Source: Paracoccaceae bacterium (GTDB lineage: Bacteria; Pseudomonadota; Alphaproteobacteria; Rhodobacterales; Rhodobacteraceae). Taken from it: DNA of 64,000 bases. The first letter of the stretch is position 1. Every line of letters starts with the position of its first letter. The stretch spans positions 186,001 through 250,000 of the forward strand of contig JACKKD010000001.1 of assembly GCA_020637675.1 (NCBI GenBank), written 5' to 3'. Shown piece after piece: positions 7,960 to 16,211 of this stretch. Position numbers and translations under genes: made by a program. The notes beneath the pieces are model-generated. The model searched no databases. It saw only the letters and a list, made by a program, of their open reading frames with translations, and had not been told where the DNA came from.

Positions 7960-8850
7960 ATGCGCCGGATTCTTGCCGCCCTCCTCCTTCTCGCCTTCGC
8001 GGCTCTCGGCCTTTTCTGGTTCGTTACCCGCCCCACACCCCTGCCCGCCGACGCGCTCGACGGGCTGACGCCCAACCTCGCGAACGGCGAGCAGGTCTTC
8101 TGGGCGGCGGGCTGCGCGGCGTGCCATGCCGATGCAGCGGCCAAGGGCGAGGCGAAGCTGGTCCTCAAGGGCGGGCAACGTTTCCCTTCCCCCTTCGGCA
8201 CCTTCGTCGCACCCAACATCTCGAATGACCCGGCGGCCGGGATCGGCGGATGGAGTGCCCTCGACCTCGCCAACGCGATGCTGCGGGGCATCTCCCCGCG
8301 GGGCGCGCACTACTATCCCGTCTTTCCCTACGCGAGCTACACGAAGGCGTCGTTGCAGGACGTCGTCGACCTGCGCGCCTTCCTCGCCACGCTTCCCGCC
8401 GACGCGACACCGAGCGCGGCCCACGAGGTCGGCTTTCCCTTCAACATCCGTCTCAGCCTCGGGGCCTGGAAGTTCCTCTACCTCGATCCGGCCTGGGTGG
8501 TGACCGGCGACCTCACGCCGGAGGAGGAGCGCGGGCGCTACCTTGCCGAGGCGCTCGGCCATTGCGGCGAATGCCATACGCCGCGCGGGGCCCTCGGCGG
8601 CATGGAGCGGGCGCGCTGGCTCGCCGGCGGCCCTGTTCCCGGCGGCAAGGGAAATTTCCCCAACATCACACCGGCCAAGCTAACCTGGTCCGAACCCGAC
8701 ATCGTCGAATACCTGACCTCGGGCTTCACGCCCGACTACGACAGCGCGGGCGGGCACATGGCGCTGGTCGTGGAAAACACCGCCCACCTGCCCGAAAGCG
8801 ACCGCGCCGCCATCGCGGCCTATCTGAAGCGCGTGCCGCCGGCGCAGTAG
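7960..8850 (+). CDS. Membrane-anchored dihaem cytochrome c
   Basis: 296 residues. An uncleaved or signal-anchor helix spans residues 3-22. Two class I-type haem sites follow: C52-A-A-C-H56 and C202-G-E-C-H206. I start at ATG 7960 rather than 7945 because GGAG lies nine bases before 7960 and nothing precedes 7945. Dihaem cytochromes of this kind (similar to the c subunits of alcohol/aldehyde/sugar dehydrogenases and to thiosulfate-oxidation electron carriers) pass electrons from periplasmic dehydrogenases to the respiratory chain. The partner is not evident here. Confidence 0.85.
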   Translation: MRRILAALLLLAFAALGLFWFVTRPTPLPADALDGLTPNLANGEQVFWAAGCAACHADAAAKGEAKLVLKGGQRFPSPFGTFVAPNISNDPAAGIGGWSALDLANAMLRGISPRGAHYYPVFPYASYTKASLQDVVDLRAFLATLPADATPSAAHEVGFPFNIRLSLGAWKFLYLDPAWVVTGDLTPEEERGRYLAEALGHCGECHTPRGALGGMERARWLAGGPVPGGKGNFPNITPAKLTWSEPDIVEYLTSGFTPDYDSAGGHMALVVENTAHLPESDRAAIAAYLKRVPPAQ

Positions 8851-8899
8851 GACCCGCGGGTTGGCCCCGGTCCGGCAGACCGGGAACTGGCGGCGGAGG

Positions 8900-9646
8900 C
8901 TACCCCGCGAGCAGACGCAGGGCGCGCGCACGCGACGGCGGAATGCCCGCGATCTCCACGCCGGTGAAGACGTGCAGAGTCCCGAGGTCGTCGTCCACCA
9001 CCGCATGGTCGCTGACCCACCCGCCCATCATCAGGTAGGTCCTGAGAAGCGGCGGCATGAGCTGCATCGCCCGGCGCGGATCGCTCTGCCGTCGCCGGAG
9101 CCTCAGCGCGAAGGGGAAGACCTTCGGCGCCTTGACGACCGGCCGCCAGCACTTCGGCGCGAGGTGCCGTTCGCGCAGCATCGCGAAGGCGTCGAGGTAG
9201 GTCTCCGCGTCGGTCCCGAGGAAGGAGGAGCAGCCGAAGAGCATCCCGACGCCCTCGGCGTCCACGAAGCGGGTCATCGCGGCCCAGGCGACGCGCAGCA
9301 CGTCGGGATCGTGGCAATCGGGGTCGAGGCAGAAGCGGCCCATCTCCACCATCTTGCCGGGGTAATGGCGCAGGCCCGAAAGCTCGTAGTACTGCGCCGA
9401 ATAGCTCCGCCCGATCTCGCGACCGTGGGCGAGAGGCAGAAGCCGGAAGGCCGCCACCAGCCGCCCGCCGCGGACCTCCTCCACCAGCACATGGCGGCAG
9501 AGCGCATCGAAGGCGTCCACGTCGCGCCCGCCCTCGGCCCCCTGCCCGCGGGCGGCGCGGAAGGCGCGCCAGCGCAGGGCCTGCGCCCGGTCGAGGTCGG
9601 CTGCGCCCTCGGCGAACCTTGCCCGATACCGTCCCGTCCCGCGCAT
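8900..9646 (-). CDS. olsB: Ornithine-acyl-ACP N-acyltransferase OlsB
   Basis: 248 residues of the GNAT-like acyltransferase group that makes lyso-ornithine lipid. Characteristic stretches are VAAFRLLPLAHG, YSAQYYELSGL and MVEMGRFCLDPD. The start at 9646 is chosen because AGGGG sits six bases upstream of it, whereas the ATG two codons earlier directly abuts the same AGGGG. Ornithine lipids are phosphorus-free membrane lipids used by Rhodobacterales, notably under phosphate limitation. The O-acyltransferase olsA that completes the lipid is often adjacent but is not here. Confidence 0.82.
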   Translation of the reverse strand: MRGTGRYRARFAEGAADLDRAQALRWRAFRAARGQGAEGGRDVDAFDALCRHVLVEEVRGGRLVAAFRLLPLAHGREIGRSYSAQYYELSGLRHYPGKMVEMGRFCLDPDCHDPDVLRVAWAAMTRFVDAEGVGMLFGCSSFLGTDAETYLDAFAMLRERHLAPKCWRPVVKAPKVFPFALRLRRRQSDPRRAMQLMPPLLRTYLMMGGWVSDHAVVDDDLGTLHVFTGVEIAGIPPSRARALRLLAG

Positions 9647-9753
9647 CGGCATCCCCTGGCATCTCCGGCTTGGCGTGCCCCGCGGCCGCGCCTACATTTG
9701 AAACGACCTTACCCCGGATGGGTGTCAGGACGGCAACGGAATCGGAGGGCGGA

Positions 9754-10152
9754 ATGACCGAAAAGATCGTCAAGACCGACGCCGAGTGGCGCGCGCAGCT
9801 CTCGGACCTCGCCTACAAGGTGACGCGCAAGCACGCGACGGAGCGCGCCTTCACCCACGACGACTTCCCGAAGGGACCGGCGACCTTCCATTGCATCTGC
9901 TGCGGCGCGCCTCTCTTCGACGCCGAGACCAAGTTCGACTCCGGCAGCGGCTGGCCGAGTTTCTACCGGCCGGTCTCGGCCGAGGCGGTTGGCGAGACGG
10001 AGGACCGGAGCTGGTTCATGAAGCGGACCGAGGTTCACTGCGCCGCCTGTGACGCCCATCTCGGCCATGTCTTCCCGGACGGGCCCAAGCCGACGGGGCT
10101 GCGCTACTGCATCAACGGCGTGGCGCTGACGCAGCGGCCCAAGGCGGGCTGA
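9754..10152 (+). CDS. msrB: Peptide-methionine (R)-S-oxide reductase MsrB
   Basis: 132 residues, a complete single-domain MsrB. Zinc is held by two CxxC pairs (Cys47/Cys50 in CICCGAP and Cys96/Cys99 in CAACDAHLGHVF). The catalytic Cys119 is in LRYCINGVAL. The enzyme repairs oxidised methionine in the cytoplasm using thioredoxin. GGAGGGCGG just before ATG 9754 fixes the start; the in-frame upstream extension lacks similarity. Confidence 0.95.
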   Translation: MTEKIVKTDAEWRAQLSDLAYKVTRKHATERAFTHDDFPKGPATFHCICCGAPLFDAETKFDSGSGWPSFYRPVSAEAVGETEDRSWFMKRTEVHCAACDAHLGHVFPDGPKPTGLRYCINGVALTQRPKAG

Positions 10153-10161
10153 CACCCGCCG

Positions 10162-10623
10162 CTATTCGTTGTTCAGCAATTGCCCGGCGCTGATGTTGCC
10201 GATGTTGCCGAGAAGCTGGCGCAGGAAGCTCAGGCCCTTGATGTTGCTGTCGGTGACGCGCCGCGACAGCACGACGACCTGACCCTTCTCGAGCCCGAAG
10301 CGCTCCACGTTCTCGACGGTGCCGCCCTCGTCGAAGCTGATCGCCACGACCTGCCGGTCGATTTCCTGCGGCTCGCGCGGACCGTAATGGCGGAAGCGCG
10401 AGCCGACGTAGTACCACGCGCCGCCGGTAAGGAGCCCGGTCGAGGAGGGCCGGCCCACCGCCTTGGCGACGTCCTCGCGCGTCGATTCGCCGACGATGAC
10501 CTGTTCGAGATCGACATCCCTGGGGATGTAGCCGTGATTCTGGTAAAGCGCGGTGCAGGCAGCCAGCAGGGCCACGAGAAGCGCGAACGCGCCATGCCGA
10601 ACTCCGGAACCGAGCCTGCCCAT
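10162..10623 (-). CDS. bamE: BamE/SmpA-family outer-membrane assembly lipoprotein
   Basis: 153 residues with a lipoprotein signal ending LLAAC, so Cys23 is lipidated. The conserved opening of the mature part (YIPRDVDLEQVIVGESTREDVAKAVGRPS) identifies the SmpA/OmlA fold, a small lipoprotein of the BAM complex that inserts outer-membrane beta-barrels. It is divergent from the yceD-rpmF-plsX group, a common arrangement in Rhodobacterales. Confidence 0.88.
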   Translation of the reverse strand: MGRLGSGVRHGAFALLVALLAACTALYQNHGYIPRDVDLEQVIVGESTREDVAKAVGRPSSTGLLTGGAWYYVGSRFRHYGPREPQEIDRQVVAISFDEGGTVENVERFGLEKGQVVVLSRRVTDSNIKGLSFLRQLLGNIGNISAGQLLNNE

Positions 10624-10736
10624 ACCGCCCTCTTGTCTTGCCGCCCCAAGCCTTCTATGCGGCTTACAACATGCCGGTGCCGTCCTTCAAGGTCGAAGCC
10701 GCCGGCAGGTCCGGTCCGGACGACAGGAGACCGCCC

Positions 10737-11288
10737 ATGACCCGCGATGCCGCGCCCTTTTCCCACCCCTTCCGCGTCGCCGCCCTGCCTCCGCGCAAGC
10801 CATCGCGCTTCGACCTCCGGCCGGGGCGCGACGCCTCGGCGGCCATCGCGGCGGACCTAGGGCTTCTCGGCCTCGACGGCCTGCGGTTCCGCGGCGAACT
10901 CCGGCCCGCCGGCCGGCAGGACTGGGTGCTGGAGGCCGATCTCGAGGCGACGGTCACGCAGGCCTGCATCGTCACGCTTGCCCCCGTCACCAGCCGCATC
11001 GCCGAGCCGGTCGTCCGCCGCTACGTCGCCGGCCTTGCCGAGCCCGAGGCCGAGGAGGTCGAGATGCCCGACGAGACGGTGGAACCGCTGCCTCCGGTCA
11101 TCGACGCGGGTGCGGTTATGGTCGAGGCCCTGGCGCTCGCCCTGCCGCCCTACCCCCGGGCGGCGGAGGCCGACTTCGCCGGCGCGGTGGCGGCGCCGGA
11201 GGGCGCCGAGCCGCTGATGGAGGAGGAAACGACGCGGCCCTTCGCCGGTCTCGCCGATCTGCTGAAGAAGGGCGACGGCGCCTCCTGA
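10737..11288 (+). CDS. yceD: YceD-family (DUF177) protein
   Basis: 183 residues. YceD proteins are found almost always just upstream of rpmF and have been linked to 23S rRNA processing or stability. The central segment with the conserved cysteine (VTQACIVTLAPV) and the acidic C-terminus that ends in FAGLADLLKKGD are typical. The start at 10737 follows CAGGAGA; a longer in-frame start at 10638 lacks a ribosome site. Confidence 0.87.
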   Translation: MTRDAAPFSHPFRVAALPPRKPSRFDLRPGRDASAAIAADLGLLGLDGLRFRGELRPAGRQDWVLEADLEATVTQACIVTLAPVTSRIAEPVVRRYVAGLAEPEAEEVEMPDETVEPLPPVIDAGAVMVEALALALPPYPRAAEADFAGAVAAPEGAEPLMEEETTRPFAGLADLLKKGDGAS

Positions 11289-11319
11289 CACCGGGGCGCA
11301 GCGGGCGCCAGAAAAGGGC

Positions 11320-11347
11320 TTGCGCCCGCGCGGAATCGCAGTATGTT
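11320..11347 (+). promoter_or_regulatory. Putative sigma-70 promoter for rpmF-plsX-fabH
   Basis: TTGCGC (11320-11325) and TATGTT (11342-11347) are separated by 16 bases in the gap between yceD and rpmF, about 110 bases ahead of rpmF. Both boxes are close to the housekeeping consensus as used by alphaproteobacteria. Confidence 0.5.
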
Positions 11348-11454
11348 CCCGGCCTCGCTTGAACGTTGGGTTCGCACCGGTCGCTGAGCGTCCGCCCTGT
11401 GACGAAACCCCAGGAAAACCGGGGCCCGCCCCCAAGAACACCCGAGGTTGAGAC

Positions 11455-11661
11455 ATGGCTGTCCCTCAGAACCGGACCACGCGGTCCCGCCGGAACATGC
11501 GCCGCGCCCACGATGCGCTGGTCGCTGCGAATCCGAACGAATGCCCGAACTGCGGCGAGCTGAAGCGCCCGCACCACGTCTGCGGCGCCTGCGGTCACTA
11601 CAATGACCGCGAAGTGGTCGCCCAGACCGCCGAGATCGACCTGGACGAAGACGCGGCGTAA
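11455..11661 (+). CDS. rpmF: 50S ribosomal protein L32
   Basis: 68 residues beginning MAVPQNRTTRSRRNMRRAHD. This is the zinc-ribbon (C+) form: Cys30/Cys33 and Cys43/Cys46 are all present. It is followed after 20 bases by plsX, the conserved rpmF-plsX-fabH order that ties lipid synthesis to ribosome production. Confidence 0.97.
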   Translation: MAVPQNRTTRSRRNMRRAHDALVAANPNECPNCGELKRPHHVCGACGHYNDREVVAQTAEIDLDEDAA

Positions 11662-11681
11662 GCCCGTCGCTTCTCCGGCTC

Positions 11682-12803
11682 ATGCCGCCCAGCGAAGACC
11701 GCGCGCCCGAGGCCCCCGGATACGGGACTTCGGGCCGTATCGTCATTTCGGTCGATGCGATGGGCGGCGACCGCGGCCCGGGCGCGGTCGTGGCCGGGAT
11801 GGCGGATGCGGCAGCGGACAATCCGGACATCGAGTTCGTCGTTCACGGCCCGGAAGAGGTGCTGACCCAGCTCGTCGGCAAGCGCCCGACGCTCTCGGGG
11901 CGCTGCACGATCCGCCATGCGGCCGGCGTCGTCACCATGGACGACAAGCCGAGCCAGGTCATGCGCCACGGTGACGGCACCTCCATGTGGTCGGCGATCG
12001 AGAGCGTCCGCAACGGCGAGGCGACCGTCGCGGTGAGCTGCGGCAACACCGGCGCGCTGATGGCCCTGTCGATGATCCGCCTTCGCAAGCTGCCGGGCGT
12101 CAGCCGCCCGGCCATCGCCTGCCTCTGGCCCTCGCGCAACCCGCAAGGGTTCAACCTCATGCTAGACGTCGGCGCCGACATCAGGGCCGACGCGCCGGAC
12201 CTGCTGCAATACGCGCTTATGGGCGCCTCCTATGCCCGCAACGGGTTGGGCCTCCCCCGGCCGCGCGTCGGCCTTCTCAACGTGGGCACGGAGGAGCACA
12301 AGGGGCGCGCGGAACTGAAGGCAGCGCAGGACCTGATCGCCGCCGCGACCGAGGCGGGCGGCTTCGACTACGTCGGCTTCGTCGAGGGTGGCGACCTGCC
12401 CTCGGCGCGGGTGGACGTCATCGTCACCGACGGCTTCACCGGCAACATCGCTCTCAAGACCGGCGAGGGCACGGCGAAGCTCGTCGGCGACTTCCTGCGC
12501 GAGGCGTTCAACGCCGGCATCCTTTCGCGCTTTGCCGCGCTCCTGGCACTCGGCTCGCTCAAGCGGCTGCAGAAGCGGATCGATCCGCGGCGGGTCAACG
12601 GCGGCGTCTTCCTCGGCCTCAACGGGACCATCGTGAAATCGCACGGCTCGGCCGACGCCACGGGCGTCTCGGCAGCGATCCGGCTTGCCTTCCAACTGGC
12701 CCGGTCGGGCTTCCAGGAACGCCTCGCGGCGCGGGTTGCCTCTGCCGTGAAGGCGGGGCAGGATGCCGCGCAAGCTGGGGCAGAGAACGGGATTTCCTCA
12801 TGA
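11682..12803 (+). CDS. plsX: Phosphate acyltransferase PlsX
   Basis: 373 residues. PlsX converts acyl-ACP to acyl-phosphate, the donor for PlsY in phosphatidic acid synthesis. The family opening ISVDAMGGDRGP appears after about 20 extra residues. Conserved blocks include VAVSCGNTGALMA, GLLNVGTEEHKG and ADVIVTDGFTGN-like VDVIVTDGFTGN. The stop overlaps the fabH ATG (ATGA). Confidence 0.95.
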   Translation: MPPSEDRAPEAPGYGTSGRIVISVDAMGGDRGPGAVVAGMADAAADNPDIEFVVHGPEEVLTQLVGKRPTLSGRCTIRHAAGVVTMDDKPSQVMRHGDGTSMWSAIESVRNGEATVAVSCGNTGALMALSMIRLRKLPGVSRPAIACLWPSRNPQGFNLMLDVGADIRADAPDLLQYALMGASYARNGLGLPRPRVGLLNVGTEEHKGRAELKAAQDLIAAATEAGGFDYVGFVEGGDLPSARVDVIVTDGFTGNIALKTGEGTAKLVGDFLREAFNAGILSRFAALLALGSLKRLQKRIDPRRVNGGVFLGLNGTIVKSHGSADATGVSAAIRLAFQLARSGFQERLAARVASAVKAGQDAAQAGAENGISS

Positions 12804-13810
12804 CAATCCGTGCCGTGGTCCGGGGCGTCGGGCATTACCTGCCCGCGCGCGTCGTCCCGAACTCCGATTTCGAGGCACGGCTCGACACGAGCGACGAGTG
12901 GATCCGTGCGCGCACCGGCATCGAGCGGCGCCACTTCGCGGCCGAGGGAGAGACGACGTCGGACCTCGGCGCGCGGGCGGCGGAAGCGGCCTTGGCCGAC
13001 GCCGGGCTGACGGCGGCCGATCTCGACGCGATCGTGCTCGCGACATCGACCGCCGATCTGACCTTCCCCGCCGCCGCGACGATGGTCCAGCAGAAGATCG
13101 GCATGACGAAGGGTTTCGCCTTCGACGTGCAGGCCGTCTGCGCCGGCTTCGTCTTCGCGCTCGCCAATGCCAATGCGCTGATCCAGTCGGGCCAGGCCCG
13201 CCGGGTCCTCGTCATCGGTGCAGAGACCTTCAGCCGCATCCTCGACTTCGAGGACCGCGGCACCTGCGTCCTCTTCGGCGACGGCGCCGGCGCAGTGGTG
13301 CTGGAAGCCGCCGAGGGCAAGGGCACACCGGCGGATCGTGGCATCCTTGCCACCGACCTGCACAGCGACGGCAGCTACCGCGATATTCTTTACGTCGATG
13401 GCGGAGTCTCCACGACCGGCACGGCCGGGCATCTCAGGATGCAGGGCAACCAGGTCTTCCGCCACGCGGTCGAGAAACTGGCGGAGACCGCCCACGCCGC
13501 GCTCGACAAGGCCGGGCTGTCCGGGGCGGACGTGGACTGGATCGTTCCGCATCAGGCGAACCTGAGAATCATCGCCGCCACGGCGCAGCGGATGCAGGTG
13601 CCGATGGAGCGCGTGGTGGTCACCGTGCAGGATCACGGCAACACCTCCGCCGCCTCGATTCCCCTCGCGCTGTCCGTCGGCAAGGCGCGCGGCCAGATCA
13701 AGGAGGGCGATCTGATCGTGACCGAGGCCATCGGCGGCGGTCTGAGCTGGGGCGCAGTCTCGTCCTCAGGTGGTGAAAACCCGCTTGAAAACCCCTCCCC
13801 AAACCATTGA
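12800..13810 (+). CDS. fabH: 3-oxoacyl-ACP synthase III (FabH), altered C-terminus
   Basis: 336 residues. FabH condenses acetyl-CoA with malonyl-ACP to start fatty-acid synthesis. The Cys-His-Asn triad is intact: Cys114 (QAVCAGF), His251 (PHQANLR) and Asn281 (HGNTSAA). The protein should end with a short WGA-x-LVLRW tail. That sequence is present at 13757-13776, but one frame away, so the annotated frame reads SSSGGENPLENPSPNH instead. A one-base deletion near 13757-13760, real or a sequencing error, explains this. The lost tail helps form the dimer core's last strand in FabH structures, so the effect should be tested. Confidence 0.92.
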   Translation: MTIRAVVRGVGHYLPARVVPNSDFEARLDTSDEWIRARTGIERRHFAAEGETTSDLGARAAEAALADAGLTAADLDAIVLATSTADLTFPAAATMVQQKIGMTKGFAFDVQAVCAGFVFALANANALIQSGQARRVLVIGAETFSRILDFEDRGTCVLFGDGAGAVVLEAAEGKGTPADRGILATDLHSDGSYRDILYVDGGVSTTGTAGHLRMQGNQVFRHAVEKLAETAHAALDKAGLSGADVDWIVPHQANLRIIAATAQRMQVPMERVVVTVQDHGNTSAASIPLALSVGKARGQIKEGDLIVTEAIGGGLSWGAVSSSGGENPLENPSPNH

Positions 13811-13863
13811 TATTGACTAAGGGTTCGTATCCGCATCCTTCGCCAAACAGCGAGGGACGCGAG

Positions 13864-14166
13864 ATGAGCGAAAAGACCTTGACCCGCATGGATCTGAGCG
13901 AGGCGGTGTTCCGCGAGGTGGGCCTATCGCGCAACGAATCCGCGCAGTTGGTGGAGAGCGTGCTCGCCCATATGTCCGACGCCCTCGCCACGGGCGAGAC
14001 GGTCAAGATATCGTCCTTCGGGACCTTCTCGGTCCGTGACAAGTCGGCGCGGGTCGGCCGCAACCCCAAGACCGGCGACGAGGTGCCGATCCATCCCCGC
14101 CGCGTCCTGACCTTCCGCCCGTCGCACCTGATGAAGGATCGCGTCGCCGCCGGCAACAGGGGCTGA
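13864..14166 (+). CDS. ihfA: Integration host factor alpha subunit
   Basis: 100 residues of the HU/IHF fold. The beta-arm that enters the minor groove contains GRNPKTGDEVPI, and the family C-terminus RRVLTFRPSHLMKDRV is complete. With IhfB it bends DNA at promoters, origins and recombination sites. The start at 13864 is preceded by GAGGGACGCGAG. TTGACT at 13813-13818 may be the -35 of its own promoter, although no good -10 follows. Confidence 0.95.
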   Translation: MSEKTLTRMDLSEAVFREVGLSRNESAQLVESVLAHMSDALATGETVKISSFGTFSVRDKSARVGRNPKTGDEVPIHPRRVLTFRPSHLMKDRVAAGNRG

Positions 14167-14176
14167 GGCCCGGCCC

Positions 14177-14914
14177 ATGGAGAAATCCGCCGAGGCTTTC
14201 CGCACCATCAGCGAAGTCTCCGACCTGCTGGACACGCCGGCCCATGTGCTGAGGTTCTGGGAAAGCCGGTTTGCCCAGGTCAAGCCCGTGAAGCGCGCGG
14301 GCGGCAGGCGGTACTACCGTCCATCGGACGTCGCGCTGCTGGGCGGGATCAGGAAGCTCCTGCACGACGACGGCATGACGATCCGCGGCGTGCAGAAGAT
14401 CCTGCGCGAACAGGGTGTGCGCCACGTCGCCGCTCTCTCGGCGGCAGACGTGACCGCCGGCGAAACCGCAGCGGCGCAGCAGGAAGCCCGCGTGGTCTCC
14501 GTTCCCCGCGCCGCGGCCGTCCCCGCGGCGCCGCCGCGCGGAGGTCACTGGCCCGCCGCGGCAACGCCCGATGCCGCGACGCCCGGCGCGGGCCTGCTTC
14601 CCGATCCCGACGACATGGCGGCCCTCTTCGACGAGGCGCCGATGCAGGTCGATGCGCCGACGCTGCCGCTTGGGCAGCCGGGCAACGTCCGGGCGCTGTC
14701 GGACGAGGCCGCGCACAGGGCCGCGCCCGTGCCTTCCGCCGAGCCCGCACCCGCCGAGGGCGCCGAGACCGTCCGCCCGCCCGCCGCGACGATGCTGCGC
14801 GCCATGGACGCGCTCAGGGCACGGGACAAAAAGTCCGAGCTGCGCGTCGTCTACAGCCGCCTGACGACGCTGCGCGAGAGGCTCGCGGAACGCAACGGGC
14901 CATCGTCGGGCTGA
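14177..14914 (+). CDS. MerR-family transcriptional regulator with long disordered tail
   Basis: 245 residues. Residues 10-80 form the winged helix-turn-helix (FRTISEVSDLLDTPAHVLRFWESRF, then RYYRPSDVALLGGIRKLLHDDGMTI). About 130 Ala/Pro-rich residues follow, and a basic helical segment (KSELRVVYSRLTTLRERLAER) closes the protein. The position directly after ihfA is widely conserved in alphaproteobacteria. No metal-binding cysteine pattern is visible, so it is not a metal sensor of the classic type. Confidence 0.87.
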   Translation: MEKSAEAFRTISEVSDLLDTPAHVLRFWESRFAQVKPVKRAGGRRYYRPSDVALLGGIRKLLHDDGMTIRGVQKILREQGVRHVAALSAADVTAGETAAAQQEARVVSVPRAAAVPAAPPRGGHWPAAATPDAATPGAGLLPDPDDMAALFDEAPMQVDAPTLPLGQPGNVRALSDEAAHRAAPVPSAEPAPAEGAETVRPPAATMLRAMDALRARDKKSELRVVYSRLTTLRERLAERNGPSSG

Positions 14915-14960
14915 CCGTCCGCATGCCGGATCGTGCTGGTCGCCACCTGCGTTTTGCCGC

Positions 14961-14990
14961 TTGCCCCCGCCCCGCCAATCATCCTATACC
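14961..14990 (+). promoter_or_regulatory. Putative promoter of tRNA-Pro(GGG)
   Basis: TTGCCC (14961-14966) and TATACC (14985-14990) are spaced by 18 bases, and the tRNA begins ten bases after the -10 box, which is the expected distance for a tRNA gene. Confidence 0.55.
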
Positions 14991-14999
14991 GCGCTGCGT

Positions 15000-15077
15000 C
15001 GGGCCGTGGCGCAGCCTGGTTAGCGCGTCCGTCTGGGGGGCGGAAGGTCGCGAGTTCGAATCTCGCCGGCCCGACCA
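15000..15077 (+). tRNA. tRNA-Pro, anticodon GGG
   Basis: The acceptor stem CGGGCCG pairs with CGGCCCG, the T-arm GTTCGAATC is standard and a CCA end is encoded. The anticodon loop CTGGGGG in a five-pair stem reads GGG. The first base pair C1-G72 is the usual bacterial tRNA-Pro identity feature. Confidence 0.96.
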
Positions 15078-15084
15078 AATCCGA

Positions 15085-15114
15085 AACGCCCACCCCCTTG
15101 CCGGGGTGGGCGTT
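15085..15114 (+). terminator. Stem-loop terminator after tRNA-Pro
   Basis: Twelve base pairs (AACGCCCACCCC with GGGGTGGGCGTT) enclose a six-base loop, eight bases past the tRNA. A U-tract is absent, as often in GC-rich genomes. Confidence 0.7.
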
Positions 15115-15134
15115 CGCACATGGGGGGACAAGCA

Positions 15135-16211
15135 ATGAGCGGAACCGGCGTGCTGGCCGACCGGGCGATCCGCGCGATGGTCGCCGCCGGCGCGATCGCC
15201 GCCGATCCGGCCGTGACGGACGCACAGGTGCAGCCCGCGAGCCTCGACCTGAGGCTCGGCGCGGTGGCCTACCGGGTGCGCGCCTCCTTCCTCGCCGGCA
15301 AGGGCCGGCGGGTCGTCGAGCGCATCGCCGAGTTCGAGATGCACCGGATCGACCTTGCCGAAGGCGCGGTGCTGGAAAAGGGCTGCGTCTATGTCGTGCC
15401 GCTGATGGAGCGCCTCGCGCTGCCCGCCGGCGTCACGGCGGTGGCAAACGCGAAAAGCTCGACCGGACGGCTCGACCTTCTCACCCGCACCATCACCGAT
15501 GGCGGCGTGGAGTTCGACCGGATCGGCGAGGGCTACGTCGGCCCGCTTTACGCCGAGATCTGCCCCCGTTCCTTCTCCGTCCTGGTTCGTGCCGGGATGC
15601 GGCTCAATCAGATCCGCTTCCGGCGGGGCCACGCCGCGCTCGACGACGCGGCGCTTCATGCGCTCCACGCCGCTGTGCCGCTTGTCTCGGGTCCGGCACT
15701 GATCGACGACGGACTCGGCTTCTCCGTCGATCTCAGGCCCGCGACGGGCGACCTCGTCGGCTACCGCGCCAAGCCGCACACCGGGCTGATCGACCTCGAC
15801 CGGATCGGTCACTACCCGCCTGCCGACTTCTGGGAGGAGGTGCGCACGCGCGAGGGCCGCATCATCCTGGACCCCGGCGCCTTCTACATCCTGGTCAGCC
15901 GCGAGGCGGTGACGATCCCGCCCGACCATGCTGCCGAGATGGCGCCCTATCTTGCCATGGTGGGTGAATTCCGGGTGCATTACGCCGGCTTCTTCGACCC
16001 CGGCTTCGGCTGGTCGGGCGCGGCGGGGGCGGGCTCGCGCGGGGTCTTGGAGGTGCGCTGCCACGAGGCGCCCTTCGTTCTGGAGCACGGGCAGGTCGTG
16101 GGCCGGCTCATCTACGAACGCATGGCCGAGCGGCCGGAACGGCTTTATGGCGCTGGCCTTGCGTCGAACTACCAGGGTCAGGGGCTGAAGCTTTCCAAGC
16201 ACTTCCGCTAG
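15135..16211 (+). CDS. dcd: 2'-deoxycytidine 5'-triphosphate deaminase, long (two-domain) form
   Basis: 358 residues, about twice the length of E. coli Dcd. The protein looks like two tandem dUTPase-fold halves: QPASLDLRLG and AKSSTGRLDL in the first, and a more divergent second half ending GLKLSKHFR. The long form is known in alphaproteobacteria. It deaminates dCTP to dUTP, feeding dTMP synthesis. The ATG at 15135 follows GGGGGGACAAGCA. Its stop overlaps the convergent PACE gene in a shared CTAG. Confidence 0.82.
   Translation: MSGTGVLADRAIRAMVAAGAIAADPAVTDAQVQPASLDLRLGAVAYRVRASFLAGKGRRVVERIAEFEMHRIDLAEGAVLEKGCVYVVPLMERLALPAGVTAVANAKSSTGRLDLLTRTITDGGVEFDRIGEGYVGPLYAEICPRSFSVLVRAGMRLNQIRFRRGHAALDDAALHALHAAVPLVSGPALIDDGLGFSVDLRPATGDLVGYRAKPHTGLIDLDRIGHYPPADFWEEVRTREGRIILDPGAFYILVSREAVTIPPDHAAEMAPYLAMVGEFRVHYAGFFDPGFGWSGAAGAGSRGVLEVRCHEAPFVLEHGQVVGRLIYERMAERPERLYGAGLASNYQGQGLKLSKHFR

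Noticed and set aside
10638..10736. Upstream start for yceD
   Set aside because: It would add 33 residues without similarity; the ATG at 10737 has a better ribosome site.
15000..15077. tRNA-Pro as an integration (att) site
   Set aside because: No integrase, no direct repeat of the tRNA 3' end and no foreign-looking block beside it.
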